Shown one piece after another: positions 1 through 11,212 of a DNA stretch of 64,000 nucleotides (positions are counted from its first letter, which is position 1; each line of letters starts with the position of its first letter). This DNA comes from Angiostrongylus vasorum. Taxonomy: Eukaryota > Nematoda > Chromadorea > Rhabditida > Metastrongylidae. The position numbers and the translations under genes were made by a program. The notes below the pieces were generated by a model, which worked only from the letters and a program-made list of their open reading frames with translations, ran no database searches and had not been told where the DNA came from. The stretch spans positions 1,806,001 through 1,870,000 of the forward strand of contig JADANN010000302.1 in NCBI GenBank assembly GCA_018806985.1, in the 5' to 3' direction.

Positions 1-270
1 TAGATTTTCGATTCAGCAGCTCATTGCTCTCTTAAGATGGTGCCTGCTAAGACTGATAAATCCTCAGATAGTTCGGGAAACATTTCCGACAAATGGGAAG
101 GTTGGCAAAAGTACGGCGACTAGCACGAAGCCATTGCCTTGCCATTGCATTTGTGCTTAATATCGAGACTCCAGTAATCAATTTCCCTACCATTACTCTA
201 CGGTAGATATAGAGATGATTGTTTTGCCATCTGCTCCACACAAAGGAGTTGGAGAAATTTTTTTGAATTA

Positions 271-1140
271 TTGGAAGAACAGTCAGAGTGCATTATGTTT
301 GCCCGAGACAAACCGAAAGAAAACCGGCTTCCATTTCTGATCCCTCAAATTAATCCATGCGAAAACAGCTCATCAAATGGTGTTGAAAGCTAAGCAAAAA
401 ACATACTGGTTCATTACCTTTCTTCTCATCCTTCACAAACAAAAAGCGCGCTTGTAAGAAGCATGTTTCGAACAGCCACCAGTGTGTGCATAGGAAGAGA
501 GCAGAAGAGCGAATCCCGGAATTTGGTGTGGCAAATAGCAATTTCCAGTGACGACGAAACGGTATCTTCTTAGTATAGATGTATTGGAAAAACGAAGCCT
601 CAAACGTTAGTTTTAGCAAAAATAAGGTCTCGTTTATCTTGCCCTCCGTTTCCAACAAAAATAGGTGCAGCTGCAAAACACTACGTGAGAAGGGCCGGTC
701 TTAAAGATTTCGGTAGCAGTGACTGAAATACCACCGAGTGCTCTAAGACGCCAGCTAGTTCGCAACCATCTGTATGATCGTCTTCTATGTGCAACGCGAA
801 ATTCCGTAATGTACCCTAATAAATGCTAGAGAAGGTGCTTGCATGAGCTCAGGGACTGTTTATGTGACCTCTTGTAAAGAGTGCGGAAGCAAATACATTG
901 GCGAAATGGGTGGACCATTTGTGTACGTATTAAAGAACACCCATTCAATAGCTTAATTTTAGACGAAATACTTCAGTAGTTGCATTGGGCACAGAGACAT
1001 AACGGGAAAGAATCTGAAGTAAAAGTCACTATCTCAACACATGAATCGAAAACTTCGGCGCTCAAAACAGTTGAAGCATTCTGGATAAACTCCAAGAATT
1101 CCTAAACGAACTGCAGTGACGAGTGCTTCGTTATCAGACC
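271..1140 (+). pseudogene. Penelope-like retroelement remnant (linker plus GIY-YIG nuclease)
   Basis: Broken coding sequence of a Penelope-like retroelement, readable in all three plus frames with several stops and shifts. Near 271-390 a frame reads LEEQSECIMFARDKPKENRL; at about 395-560 another reads KNILVHYLSSHPSQTKSALV and continues through a Cys-containing stretch; about 712-780 reads EIPPSALRRQLVRNHLYDRL. At about 851-960 comes VYVTSCKECGSKYIGEMGGP, which has the paired CxxC and YIGE pattern of the GIY-YIG endonuclease at the C-terminus of Penelope-like elements. In the family the N-terminal half is a telomerase-like reverse transcriptase; that part is missing or lies before the window. 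No intact frame survives, so this is a dead copy. It is followed by repeat segments F and E, which also accompany the other Penelope remnants here. Confidence 0.75.
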
Positions 1141-1329
1141 TGTTCTCACACAGTATATGATAGTGATATTTCGATGTGAGACGGGCGCATTATCCATATC
1201 ACCATATCAAATACCAGTGTAATAAAAAGCGATGAGTGAGCGAAGAAGCTACTTTGTTTTCAATGCGATTTAAATCTTTCATTGACGTTATAGACTGTTT
1301 GGGTGACCAGATTATAGTCAATTTGACCT

Positions 1330-1480
1330 TTCCGGCCTACGATGCAGGAGAAGTCGGCCGAAACGTCAGCATTTTCGTGGATAAACAATGAAGTAACATC
1401 CTCGTGTTTGCCCATCCAGAAAACTATGAATTATCTGATCAGTGCCGAGGTTGGTAAAAGGTCGGTCTTGGTAGCGATTG
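1330..1480 (+). repeat. Repeat F segment, Penelope-associated terminus
   Basis: Carries the core GGCCGAAACGTCAGC followed about 85 bp later by a block around GTGCCGAGGTTGG. The same two blocks, in the same order, occur at 8335-8515, 30110-30235 and 49360-49500. It lies 190 bp after the GIY-YIG remnant and is probably the terminal repeat of that element (inference). Confidence 0.6.
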
Positions 1481-1514
1481 CTTTAGGCTTTAATCCTTGT
1501 GTATTTACATTGTT

Positions 1515-1770
1515 GTGCTTACACGAGGTTGATAAATTCATTTATTCGGCCAACGTTTCGACGTCTTCGTCTTCATCAGATACGACGATCTGAGTCTGTG
1601 ATTCGCAGTTGTACGTCTTCTCGATGAGGCTTTTTTGTGCTTCCATCGAGATGGACCCTCTTCAGTGGAATACCGCATGAATGAGGCATGCTCACCAGCA
1701 GTGCTCTTCTATACAGGGAGGTTGTTGTTGATATGACTATCCGTTGACAAGAATTTTTTGTCAACGGGTA
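1515..1770 (+). repeat. Repeat E segment
   Basis: Begins at CTTACACGAGGTTGAT and contains the core AACGTTTCGACGTCTTCGTC. The first 110 bp are shared with 9625-9745 and 44675-44800. The distal part near 1705-1765 resembles the centre of the fold-back at 50780-51350. It ends in an inverted pair of about 11 bp around 1742-1766. No coding capacity. Confidence 0.6.
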
Positions 1771-2135
1771 ATCCACCCTGAGGGGGACGGATGGCACCGT
1801 GGTATTGATGTCCATCATCACGAGCATCGTGGTAGTTTGATCCCGCTACTGGACAGCCAAGCCTCCCATCCCTCCGGGGTCGGCAAATTGGTATCGGACT
1901 TGTCTGGGAAAAAATCACTGTCTGCAATCTAATTGGGAACGCTCGAGCCGAGCTATCTCAGGACTCCAGGAAGAATCGATTCGGCCGGCATTCTGTGACA
2001 TTCATAGTGAAAGGGAAGATCCTCAAGCAGCAGCCTAAGCCCTACTTAAAAGTCCGAAGACCTTCGTAGATGATGAATGCGTGGACACGAATCAAATGTG
2101 CTGGGATCCGCACAGTAGATGTGAAGACGGGTCAT
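1771..2135 (+). repeat. Repeat A, copy 1
   Basis: This segment matches 22390-22750 along most of its length, including a shared block of about 60 bp around GGTATCGGACTTGTCTGGG (1889-1907) and a distal block with the CGACATTCA-like motif. The distal 180 bp also match 41780-41960 and, inverted, 27540-27740. The element is not identified; short open frames in it are broken and I see no conserved domain. Confidence 0.65.
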
Positions 2136-3510
2136 ATAAAATAAATTTTTAGAAAAATCCACCATGCAGCAATCCGTGTTTTGCTAGCTAGCACATGGCG
2201 ATTAGCAAAACAATTTTCAAACCGGCCGTCATTTAAACTCGGCAGCAAAGCAATCCTTGTTCTTTATTTATTCTTTATGTTTAAGTCCAAGCATGCTTTC
2301 ATGTAACTCTATCGATCTAATAATCATGAGGCATGGATAGGTGAGCGAATTCCATGATTTCTGGAATAAATCGTTGATTACCTCTAGCAATCTAGACGAG
2401 ATCCAATCACAAGCCCTCTGTGGAAAATGTCATGATTTGCTTGTATAGATTTTAACGATGGAAATTGTGTATTGTCAGAAGCCACTTACCTGACTGAGTC
2501 AGCTAATCGCATATATAAAATAGACTGATATTATGAAAATCTAAAAAAGATATGCAAGCTGAATATAACGCCATTTGAAGACGTCTGATAAGCTCTCCAT
2601 CTCTCTCTCTCTCTCTTTTCCATACTTCGTCCTATAACTCGTCTTTAAGGTGCTTTACACAATCGATACAAAAAACAAGAGTTGCCGTATCGCTTCAGAA
2701 CGGAAACATATGTTTTTTTCTCGTCATTCGTGTAGAAATCTGCGATCAACAGCTTTAATGAGACATTTCTCAACGCTGGTCATCACGTCATTTGATGACT
2801 CCTTTTGCGATGATTCCCTGACTCCTGTCGAAAGTTGTGTATAACCCAGAGGCTTACGAAATCGTCCAATTTTTTGTATTGTCACTTCTTCATTGTATTC
2901 TCCATCTTCGAAAACTGCGTGAAACAAAACCACGGTTCCCGTTTAAGCAAAACTTCGACGAACTCTCGAATGACAGGGACGGGATTGATCATTCAGACTG
3001 CTTTCAATTTATTAACATTCATAAAGTGTTCGGCGTTGAGCAATTATCTGAGGGATGGGCGCATGCATTCTACTCTATTCGTGGCATCGCAGAGCTAATT
3101 GGATGCGTATCTAGTACACACAAAGAATCCAGAATCTGGATACCATCCCCATGAAAATCTTCCAAAAGGACAGCCTACACCTTGTTCGTCACATTTACAT
3201 CACTATCGATTCAGAATGGAATGGGCTGAGCACGAGTTCGCTTTGTCCCAGTGAGTACTATCGATTGCTGTTCATATATTGAGCACGATTCATCACTGTT
3301 TACTGATATTACTTACAACACACTCAATCCTCACAGTTCATCACGGAACTCTGGGCAGCGTTCGAATTTGACTAGTTCGACCTACAACCTAGACAGAATA
3401 GTCGTTGTTGTCCTGTTTTACAAGCATTTTTTCCTGCAGCTTCTATAGAAGCTAAGAGGTTTTGAATTTTCGACTTTACTATTCCGAATAGTTTCCCTAC
3501 CAAATTATTC
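2136..3510. other. No gene found
   Basis: Non-repetitive, AT-rich DNA. Opposed open frames of 69 codons (minus, 2724-2933) and 105 codons (plus, 2837-3154) overlap and neither shows a recognisable domain or consistent splice signals. A short CT-rich microsatellite lies at 2598-2618. Confidence 0.5.
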
Positions 3511-3513
3511 GGA

Positions 3514-3700
3514 GTGCGTGTAGCACAGTGTGTAGAGGTGCCCTGCAAAACACACACATAAAGCTGTTGGTCCAGTGCGGCTCACCAAGCACTCCATTCA
3601 TCCGACGTCGACAAAGTGGTACCAAGCTTACCTGAAACCGCACAAGTCCTTGGATGGACCAAATATGCAATCAATCAATTCTACGGTGGAGTCAAATAAA
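3514..3700 (+). repeat. SINE family B, copy 1 (decayed)
   Basis: Starts at GCGTGTAGCACAGTGTGTAG, the degraded A-box head of family B, and runs through the middle block corresponding to GGGGTCGACAAATTGG of better copies. The tail block is missing or unrecognisable. Diverged relative to the copy at 61589-61880. Confidence 0.55.
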
Positions 3701-3847
3701 TAACGCAACCCTTTGGTATTGATCAGAACCGAATGCCTTATTTATGTCTTACTACATTGTCCAGCGAAGTTTTTTCTCGTCTTCATCTGTGCCGCCAATT
3801 TTCACTTGTTGTGATATGACAAGTTTTATCTAGTGATTACTATTGTA

Positions 3848-3867
3848 TTTCTCCCTATAGGGAGAAA
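3848..3867. repeat. Perfect 20-bp palindrome
   Basis: TTTCTCCCTATAGGGAGAAA is identical to its own reverse complement. It lies outside all genes and repeats recognised here. No function can be assigned. Confidence 0.5.
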
Positions 3868-4034
3868 GTACTCACTATTATAACATTTTCTAGATCTTGG
3901 TATTAATTTAATAATGTCCTGCACCGCTGGGAGCCATCTCTGTTTTGGTTTGGCGCTACTATTTAGTTAGCTGTTTGTGTTGTACTCTATGCAAATTCGT
4001 ACTGCTTATGATTTTTTAAATCATATCTTTATAA

Positions 4035-4189
4035 TTAGCCGTTCTTTTTCCACAACGCTACCAACACCATCACGAACTCAGCTATTTTTAGAATGTCTTT
4101 CGATGCGGTTGGTGGTTGTTTACATAGGCAGATAAGCGCGTGTGCAAAGGGGCCATAGACGACAGCGTTCAAAAATCCAGCAAACACCG
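4035..4189 (-). CDS. Probable last exon of an unrecognised membrane protein
   Basis: On the minus strand a strong acceptor (GATTTTTTCAG, reading down to 4190) opens a 50-codon frame to a TAA at 4035-4037. The peptide starts VFAGFLNAVVYGPFAHALIC and ends FVMVLVALWKKNG, that is, two hydrophobic stretches separated by a polar loop with KQPPTASKD. The exon begins two bases before a codon boundary, so an upstream exon must end in phase 1. I could not find it with certainty: a GTAAGT donor after a short Met-initiated frame lies near 4393 on the same strand but is in phase 2, and a frame encoding MSDGSEK lies near 4310-4340. The composition suggests a multi-pass or terminal-anchor membrane protein; the family is not recognised. 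It could be a chance frame, but the acceptor and hydrophobic pattern argue against that. Confidence 0.33.
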
Positions 4190-4429
4190 CTGAAAAAATC
4201 AGCTGACAACAAGGATCATCTCACTTTTCCACTTTTTCATTAATCATCAAGTGATCGTAACCCATGCGACAGTTTTACGTCTCTGAGCGTCGACGGAAAT
4301 CGAAACGTCAAATTCGTCTTTTCACTTCCGTCAGACATGAGGCAAATAGTATCCAGTTGTGATGCTAGAAAGAACCGTGCCATTGGAAACTTACTTTTGC
4401 GATATCCTTTCGAATTTACCAAGCCTCTC

Positions 4430-5560
4430 CATTACTCGTGTTTGTTTCACTAGAGTTATGCTAGTGAGTCTGTCATATTATTAATTTCATTCTGCCTTTT
4501 CATCTCAGATATGCATGATTGTGCCGGTCGAAGATGCTCTTTCCGGTGACTGCAACGGGAACTTCCGGAATAAATCCTCAACTAATGGGCAAGTTTTTGA
4601 ACACGCGTATACCTTCTTTAGTTTCTACCAAAATTGGTTCCTCAAAACGTCCCTTCAAAATCAATCACTAGCATAGGTGGATCTTAAATGTGTATTGTTA
4701 CGAAAACCATTTCATCAATAATGCAAATATGGGGTAGCTAGCTGCCGCTCAATGACTTTTACATGTTCCACATCCTCTCCATTGTCAAACAATGTTCTTC
4801 AGATGCTGATTAATTCTGAATAAGTAGTACTTTCTTTTCCAGCCGTTCTTCTGCGGATCAGGTGATTGTAATTGTCGCTTACTAGGTTCCACCTTTTTTG
4901 CAACAAGATGGTTCTGCTTCCCCACTGGCTACGATTCTCAGAACGTAACAAATAGAGTGTGAAAATAAAGTCAGACCACTGTGTTGATTGTAATTGACGA
5001 TAGCTCCAGATGCTTCATCGATGACATCAATTTCGGATTTCAGAGAAGAGTATTACTAAAACAGCATCGGTTAAGTAAAACCTTTGACAATCTACCAGCA
5101 GAGTTCTGGAATGGCATACTCTTTCTGTTGCCGGAGTTTGCTTCATAAATTTTACCTTAACTGCACAACTTATGTTTATGCAGAAAATGCTACGGTCTCA
5201 TCTTCGATATAAAATGGTCTTAGCACAATATGTTGAAGGCGACGTGGTCAAGGATGTCAGTTATTCAAACGCATCAATATTCATGGCCAACCTCGTGATA
5301 ATACCTTTTCCAACTGTTTTGTTCTTTAATTTTTTTTTTGAAGAGGATTTCTTCAGAATCGTCAGTCAGTTCGTATTCCAGGGGATTTCTTGCCTCGTTC
5401 AGTGCGATGTCGTCATCTCAAATGTTCTTAGTTCACATCACCAGGCCCTTAATGAAGCATTCACTACTATTCCATTCCAGTGTATGTACACTACAATCAC
5501 CATACATTGTTTTTGTCGTCTGAAATTACCTCGAGACATTAGAATATTTCACACTCATCC
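4430..5560. other. No gene found
   Basis: Single-copy AT-rich DNA. A long plus frame at 5172-5702 is partly made of SINE B sequence and is not a gene. An acceptor-like site at 5035 opens only 34 codons. Confidence 0.45.
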
Positions 5561-5567
5561 TGCCAAA

Positions 5568-5850
5568 AGGGTGCGTGTGGCGCCGTGGTTGGAGGCGCAA
5601 CTGCGACACTCACACGTGGAATTGATCCCCGCGCCCATGGCCCACCAAGCCTTCCATCCCTCTGGGGTCGACAAATTGTACCAGACTTGTCTGAGAGGAT
5701 AGCAGAACTGGCTCGATACATCGGCAGGCCACCGCGAGTCATTGTAAAGGCCAGATATGCATTCAATCACCTCCAACGATACTTAACGAAGTCGAATGCA
5801 TCGCGCATCCCTCAAGGATCGATCAACGCCGAGAGCTTTACCCTTTATCC
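5568..5850 (+). repeat. SINE family B, copy 2
   Basis: Head contains an A-box-like GTGGCGCCGTGGTTGG and a B-box-like GGAATTGATCCCC, followed by the conserved body and a tail ending CTTTATCC. It is flanked by an 11-bp direct repeat CATCCTGCCAA (before 5568 and again right after the tail), the mark of target-primed insertion. No protein is encoded. Confidence 0.8.
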
Positions 5851-5859
5851 ATCCTGCCA

Positions 5860-7540
5860 ATTACTGCTGTGCTGACGACCCTTTCTGTAAACTGGATGAA
5901 GTCTTTCGTCTGTACTTTCCTTCGCAGGTCAGGGCTTAAAAGCAGTTTGCCGGGATCTTTCAGACACACATAAACCTATTATACAAGATGTTAACCATAG
6001 GATAGAAGCGATTCTGGCTTCTCATCGATCCCTTATACACATACATACTTGCGTACATAAATATGCCAAAGTGTACGCGAATATACCTAACTCATGCATA
6101 CTACACACATAGAGCTCACATCGTCATTAACCTGCCTTCCATGAGAAACAGTATACGAATTTGCTCTTAGACTATGTTTAACCATCCATAGGGCTGACAA
6201 GCGCTACGTAACCTAGTTACTAGCCGGCACAAGATCCTTTATATGAGAAAAGTCAATGAAGGCGATAAGATGTGACATAAACCAACAATCCGAAGAAGAG
6301 TCCATATGATAAAAAAAATCACAATGAGAATGTGAAAAGAAGCGTTAATTCACCTTAAAAATCTCCTCTGTGTGTTGCTTAAATGTCTTTGATTTTAAGT
6401 TGTCGCTAAACTCTTTTTTCCTTGACCAACTCTGTTGTCTGAAGTAACTTTTTCTTTTCTTTCTTTTATTCTCGTCTTTCTTCTTTTTATCTTCGATATT
6501 CTTTTTAAACCTCCAACTTTAAATATAGACTTCTTTGTTCATATCAATTTTTTTCAACGGCTTCTTTTCCCAAGTAGAAGTCCAGGTGCTTGAAAAATAA
6601 ATATTTTACTGGTCTCCTTCTAGTCTTTTGGATTCGGCAGTTTTTCATATCGCGGAGCTTTCAATTTCTGCAGTGTTGATTTTGGCACACGTGAGTAACC
6701 AAACATTCTCGTGGTCCCCCATGCTTCTCTGCTGTAACAATTTCGGCAAGATGTATGAAGTTCTATGGATGACCCTATCTGTGCACAAGTTATCGTAACC
6801 AGTTAGATTCTGATGGAATTTCAGTTTTGGGAAGTATTTTGATGTCTCGTCATTTTTTCTCCTTTCAAATACCACGCAGAATATTGTCGATTGTTGTGCA
6901 GAATTCGCTGTTAGTCGCATACCACAGTGTGGAACGTATTGTTTTTTGTTTCGCAAAGGAAGCACAGTACAGATTTCATTACAGCGATCTCAATGTTTTC
7001 CATTCCATTCATGTGAAACTCATTCCTCGACTTTTCTCCCTTCTTTATTTCTTCATTTTTTCCGAAATCGCTGTGGGAATTCCGAAACTGTAGTACTACC
7101 TAAGCCTAATTGTTCGGGAAGGCTTTCGAACTGCTGGTACTGGATTTGCTTCAGTTGATGTTTTCTAGTGGATGTCATTGACGCTTATCATGTTTCCCGT
7201 CTTGCTCATCTTTAAGGCATACATCCGAATTACGAGATTTTTTAAAACCAACGTCGTGCCAAGAGTACAGTACATCTCTTGGCTGGCCCAGATGAAAACT
7301 AGCTGATAGGAGTAGTGCAAGTGGTTCCCACAGCTTTACGTCCTAGCATGATTTTTTGCATAAGTAGTCCTCGAAAGTTGTTTCCTTAAATTTTATTTCA
7401 GTAATTACAAAGAAAGAACATGGACTTATAAATGTAGGGTGAAATCTGCGCTCTAAAATGTATTACCGTAGGGACACATTTTACTTAGGAACAACACGTT
7501 AAATCTTGAAAATTACCTATCTAGGTCAATGTTTCCATCT
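5860..7540. other. No gene found
   Basis: AT-rich DNA with pyrimidine tracts around 6400-6560 and scattered open frames below 110 codons on both strands, none with a recognisable domain. Confidence 0.45.
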
Positions 7541-7544
7541 TGAG

Positions 7545-7632
7545 CAGTCACGAGATTGTTAACAACAATAATAATGGTTGTAATAATAATGATAATCTTA
7601 ATGCTGTTTATAACAATAATAAACAATACCGA
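7545..7632 (+). repeat. AAC/AAT trinucleotide-rich microsatellite
   Basis: Imperfect run of AAC, AAT and GTAATAAT units; the apparent Asn-rich frame here is a by-product of the repeat. Confidence 0.7.
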
Positions 7633-7782
7633 CCGACCTTCCGGTGGTTCCACCATTCTTCAGATCCTGCAATTGTCAAACTAATATGCAATTTTTTTCA
7701 GACAAACACTTTCATAACCTCAGCAGATAAAAAATAATCCATGAATGAATTGTGTTAGATGGAAGAGAGAAAAAACAAACAG

Positions 7783-7905
7783 GGGCCTCAGTGGTGCAGT
7801 GATGCACACGTAAGCCTCTAGAAAGGGTATTCGCGAGTTCGATCTGGCCTAAGGTCCAGGTTTTGCTAATATCTCAGGATCATTATAAACAGCTTCTTTT
7901 AAACA
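7783..7905 (+). repeat. tRNA-like SINE, family C-related
   Basis: Contains GCCTCAGTGGTGCAGTG (A-box position) and GCGAGTTCGATCTGG (B-box position) 55 bp later, then TTTTGCTAATATCTCAGGAT, which is the downstream block of family C. Most like the copy at 42290-42480. Confidence 0.6.
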
Positions 7906-8334
7906 CGCATGGTTTTGTTCGTTGTAAGCCTTCCAGTTAATTGATGGAGACCAGCAGCACAGAGTATTACACGGGAGAGGAATGTTGTCTGGCTCAGGTC
8001 AGAGAATCAGCCTAAGGCATGGTGCTAAGTCGTTCATTTCTGCATTTTTTGAAATGTAGCCAAAACTCGTAAAGGTTTTTACGCTCTGATGTTTTCGATT
8101 CCTGTCCAGGACAGTGACTTTTATTTCAAAATCTTCTCCATTATGTCTTTGTGCCCTATATGTGTCTAGTGGAATGCTTCGTCTGACTTTAATTTTACCA
8201 TCTAGATGTTTTTTATACAGACGCCTAACTTTCCACTTTTTCTTTCAACGTGAAAACAGTCCTCATCTAGGTAAAACTGTCTGCTGGTGGTACTCTAACA
8301 CTAATTTGAAGACTTATAAAAAAACCAAATGGCT

Positions 8335-8515
8335 TTGAAGAAGGTGAAACTGCCGAAACGTCAGGTAATATTGAATGTCATTAAAAGTGCTTTGTACTTA
8401 ACATTCTCATGCTTGCTCATGAAGAAAACACTGACTTATTGACCAATGCCATGTCGAGATTCAATTCAATATCTTAAAATGCCGAGATTAATAGAAAGTC
8501 GGTCCGGAGAATTAT
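8335..8515 (+). repeat. Repeat F segment
   Basis: Core TTGAAGAAGGTGAAACTGCC then GAAACGTCAG, followed about 130 bp later by a block around ATTAATAGAAAGTCGGTCC. Located next to the minus-strand Penelope remnant at 8545-8765, in the opposite orientation to that frame. Confidence 0.6.
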
Positions 8516-8544
8516 TTATCTACTTATTTATGCAACTCGTTGTA

Positions 8545-8765
8545 GCATGCTATATTCCTGAACACCTTTCCTCATTTGCTTCGTTTCCTTCAATCCAAAA
8601 TCCACAGATGTCTTCGAATTTGCGTATGGATTCGTATAGTAGTTGAGGATTATTCTTCCCTAAATGAGGATTTTCAGCGATAGCCGAGTTAATTCTCCTT
8701 GCAATCGTAGAATAACTCTGTTGGAGCTCCAGGTCTTCATCACACCAGTTGCATGTTTCCACGAA
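8545..8765 (-). pseudogene. Penelope-like remnant, C-terminal region
   Basis: A 70-codon minus frame contains CNWCDEDLELQQSYSTIARR and ends near FWIEGNEANEERCSGI. The FWI followed by a Glu/Arg-rich stretch with Cys resembles the end of the GIY-YIG domain of Penelope-like elements, and the neighbouring F repeat is the same as at the clear remnant 271-1430. Assignment is tentative because the YIGE motif is not preserved. Confidence 0.35.
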
Positions 8766-9104
8766 CTAAAGGCGTGTTTTCCCAGATAAGTTCCTGTGCT
8801 AATTTTCCGTCTTAAAAGCGATGCAGGCCTAGTTGGCCGGCGCCGGGGGCCAGACCGATATGTACGGGTACTGATAAAAACGCATATTTTACGATACCTC
8901 TTACCACTGCGGTACTTGCTTCTAAAACATAAAAAAATAGTTTGGACGAAGTAACCCCGTTCACTGGATATCAAACCTTCAATTAATATTTGTATATAAA
9001 TCCTTGAGATTAGTCAAAACTGTTCTTATATTTTTTTCAAAAGAAAATATCCACAAATGAATATGGAAATATTATTCCTTAATTGTTAAGCTCCTTCTAA
9101 CTGT

Positions 9105-9500
9105 TTACCGCCTCATCGTGGCTGGGAGGTGTTCGTGGGTGTCGGGCTAGGTGTTCGTGGGTGTCGGGCTGCGATGTACAGCGGGGGATTCGTTCCCTCC
9201 GGCAGGGTGTCCCAGGCTGAGAAGGAGTCCGGCATTTTCATCAGGAAGCTTAGCTAAGAGTAAATCAACACCAGGATCCACCACCGTTCTGGTATCAAAG
9301 TCGCAACGGTGGCAAATCTCCCTCTGATCCACAAGGGCTGCGACTGCTTGTGGTGGCGAAGACCTGGGCCAGACTTTGGCCAGGCTGACCTCGGGATTCC
9401 AGAGAATTATGGCTTAACAGCAAATCTACGAAAAATGGAGATTATGCTGGAGCCCGCACAAATAGTGAGGACGGGCCATTCAAGTATCAAGTATCAAGTA
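9105..9500 (+). repeat. Repeat D, copy 1 (full length)
   Basis: Starts at GTTTACCGCCTCATCGTGGC and ends at GGACGGGCCATTCAAGTATC with a short tandem tail of AAGTATC units (about 9478-9497). It matches 47778-48160 in the same orientation and five other copies inverted. The head contains a direct duplication of about 18 bp (GTTCGTGGGTGTCGGGCT, twice near 9131-9170). A simple tandem tail is typical of RTE-clade retroposons and their SINEs (known); family identity is not established. Confidence 0.7.
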
Positions 9501-9624
9501 ATTATTAAGCTAACACGAGGTTCGTAAAAAAAAATACAGGATGTAAAGAGTTCTCCATAATTCCAAGCATTTAGAGATCCCTAGATGTGTGCACCTATAC
9601 TCACTTACTTGGATATTTGTTTAT

Positions 9625-9745
9625 ATTGTTGAGCTTACACGACGTTGATATGAGATGTTTATTCGGCTAACGTTTCGACGTCTTCGTCTTCATCAGAGCC
9701 GACGATCCTTGTCGATGGTCTACAGTTGTTCTTCTTGTTCTCAAA
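9625..9745 (+). repeat. Repeat E segment
   Basis: Same 110-bp block as at 1515-1625 and 44675-44800: GCTTACACGACGTTGAT followed by AACGTTTCGACGTCTTCGTC. It sits immediately between two opposed copies of repeat D. Confidence 0.6.
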
Positions 9746-9761
9746 ATTATTGCCTTACTTG

Positions 9762-10120
9762 AATACTTGGATGGCCTCAGCATAATATCCATTTTTTTCG
9801 GAGTTTTGCTGATTTAGTCATTGTGGTTCCCTGTAGCTCCGAGGTCGGCCTAAGCAAAGTCTGCCCAGTTCGTCGCCACCACAGGCAGTCGCCGCCCTTA
9901 TGGATCAGAAGGATACTTGCCACTATGCGACTAATTTAATACCAGGATGGTGGTGGATCTTGGTACTGGTTTACTCTTGGCTGAGCTTTCTTGTGGAAAC
10001 GCCGGATTTCTTCTCAGCTTGGGATACATTGCTGGAGGGATGAATCACCCCGTTGTACATCGCAGTCCGACACCTAGGAACACCTAGCCACGATGAGGCT
10101 GTAAATCGTTGGGAAGGATG
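9762..10120 (-). repeat. Repeat D, copy 2
   Basis: Reverse orientation relative to copy 1, from the tail side (ATACTTGGATGGCC) through ACCTAGCCACGATGAGGC. Diverged by scattered substitutions and small gaps. Confidence 0.65.
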
Positions 10121-10129
10121 TGTACACTT

Positions 10130-11110
10130 GTTTACCATATTAAAGTTAGATGACTCATCCTTGCATGTGGTGCAAAACCCATCACTTTTTTTCGTTCATT
10201 TCGTTTTCTCAAAATCACAATCTATGAAGGCAGTATAGTTCGTACATACATTCATTTGGCACTTAGGGATCCAGATCATCTTTTTCTCATTGACACTTCA
10301 CATATTGATCATCCGTGTTTTCTCTTCGAATCTTGAGATAACTGTGCTAGAGAGTTATCAGTCCTCAACAATGGTGCGATCACCAGACATTGTTCGACTA
10401 CGATTCTTCCAGGACTTCAGCGATCCTGCGATTTGTCAATCGAATGATGGAAAACGGTGTAATAGACCGAATCCGTTAAATGTGAATAAGACCGCTAACT
10501 AGTTTGAAATGACAGTACCGCTGAAGAAAGTCATTGTGATTTCAGATATTACACTGCCATTGTACAAAAAAACAGTTGCGATAATGTAGCACTTTCTTAC
10601 CCAATGAGATCATCGTTACTTCATCTATTTAATTGTTCTGATGCAGATATCTCTCAGCAGCCCACCATCATAGCATGGTAGGTGATATCCATTCGACACT
10701 TTTTTTTCCGGAACCAGACATTGGTGAGCGTATATCACAGTAGAAGTTATCCTTGCCTATTCTGTTGTAAAACTGGCTAAATTAAAGAGCAGCATATCAA
10801 GTGTGATGCTACTCATGATCATTAAGCTTACTGAGCTGCTCCTGTGCCAGTTCGACTTACTACATTAATAAAGGGATTAGAAGTGATAGATACAGCTGAG
10901 AGTGGAAACTTCCCGTCCTCACTTCTAAAAGGTCCCGTAGCGTTCGTCTGTGATGTTACTGGGAACGTTTTTTGCTAAAGATGAACTTTTGTTGAAATTC
11001 TAAACTAGTAGACGTGTACACAATATCTCGCTCCCCATCGCATTCCCTTGGTCCTTATCTCAATGCTTCTATCCTATTCTTTTGACACAATTGTACTACA
11101 ACACTTCGAA
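10130..11110. other. No gene found
   Basis: Single-copy DNA between repeat D and the minus-strand gene; no frame with a recognisable domain or paired splice signals was found. Confidence 0.45.
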
Positions 11111-11113
11111 AGT

Positions 11114-11119
11114 TTTATT
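11114..11119 (-). terminator. Poly(A) signal AATAAA
   Basis: AATAAA on the minus strand, about 95 bases downstream of the stop codon at 11213-11215 of the two-exon minus-strand gene. Position fits 3' end formation for that gene. Confidence 0.5.
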
Positions 11120-11212
11120 AAACCGACACTATTTAATGGTGCTTCAATAAGTGTTTTTGCCAGGCAAAACTGAACACAAAAGAATACTTATACAGTAATT
11201 CCATATTCGCTG

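Noticed and set aside
2240..2520. Minus-strand three-exon gene ending next to AATAAA
   Set aside because: The frames could be joined only through a 21-base intron, too short for nematode splicing.
2837..3154. 105-codon plus frame
   Set aside because: No domain, overlaps an equally plausible minus frame; this length is expected by chance several times in 64 kb of such base composition.
5172..5702. 176-codon plus frame
   Set aside because: Its 3' third is SINE family B and the rest has no recognisable domain.
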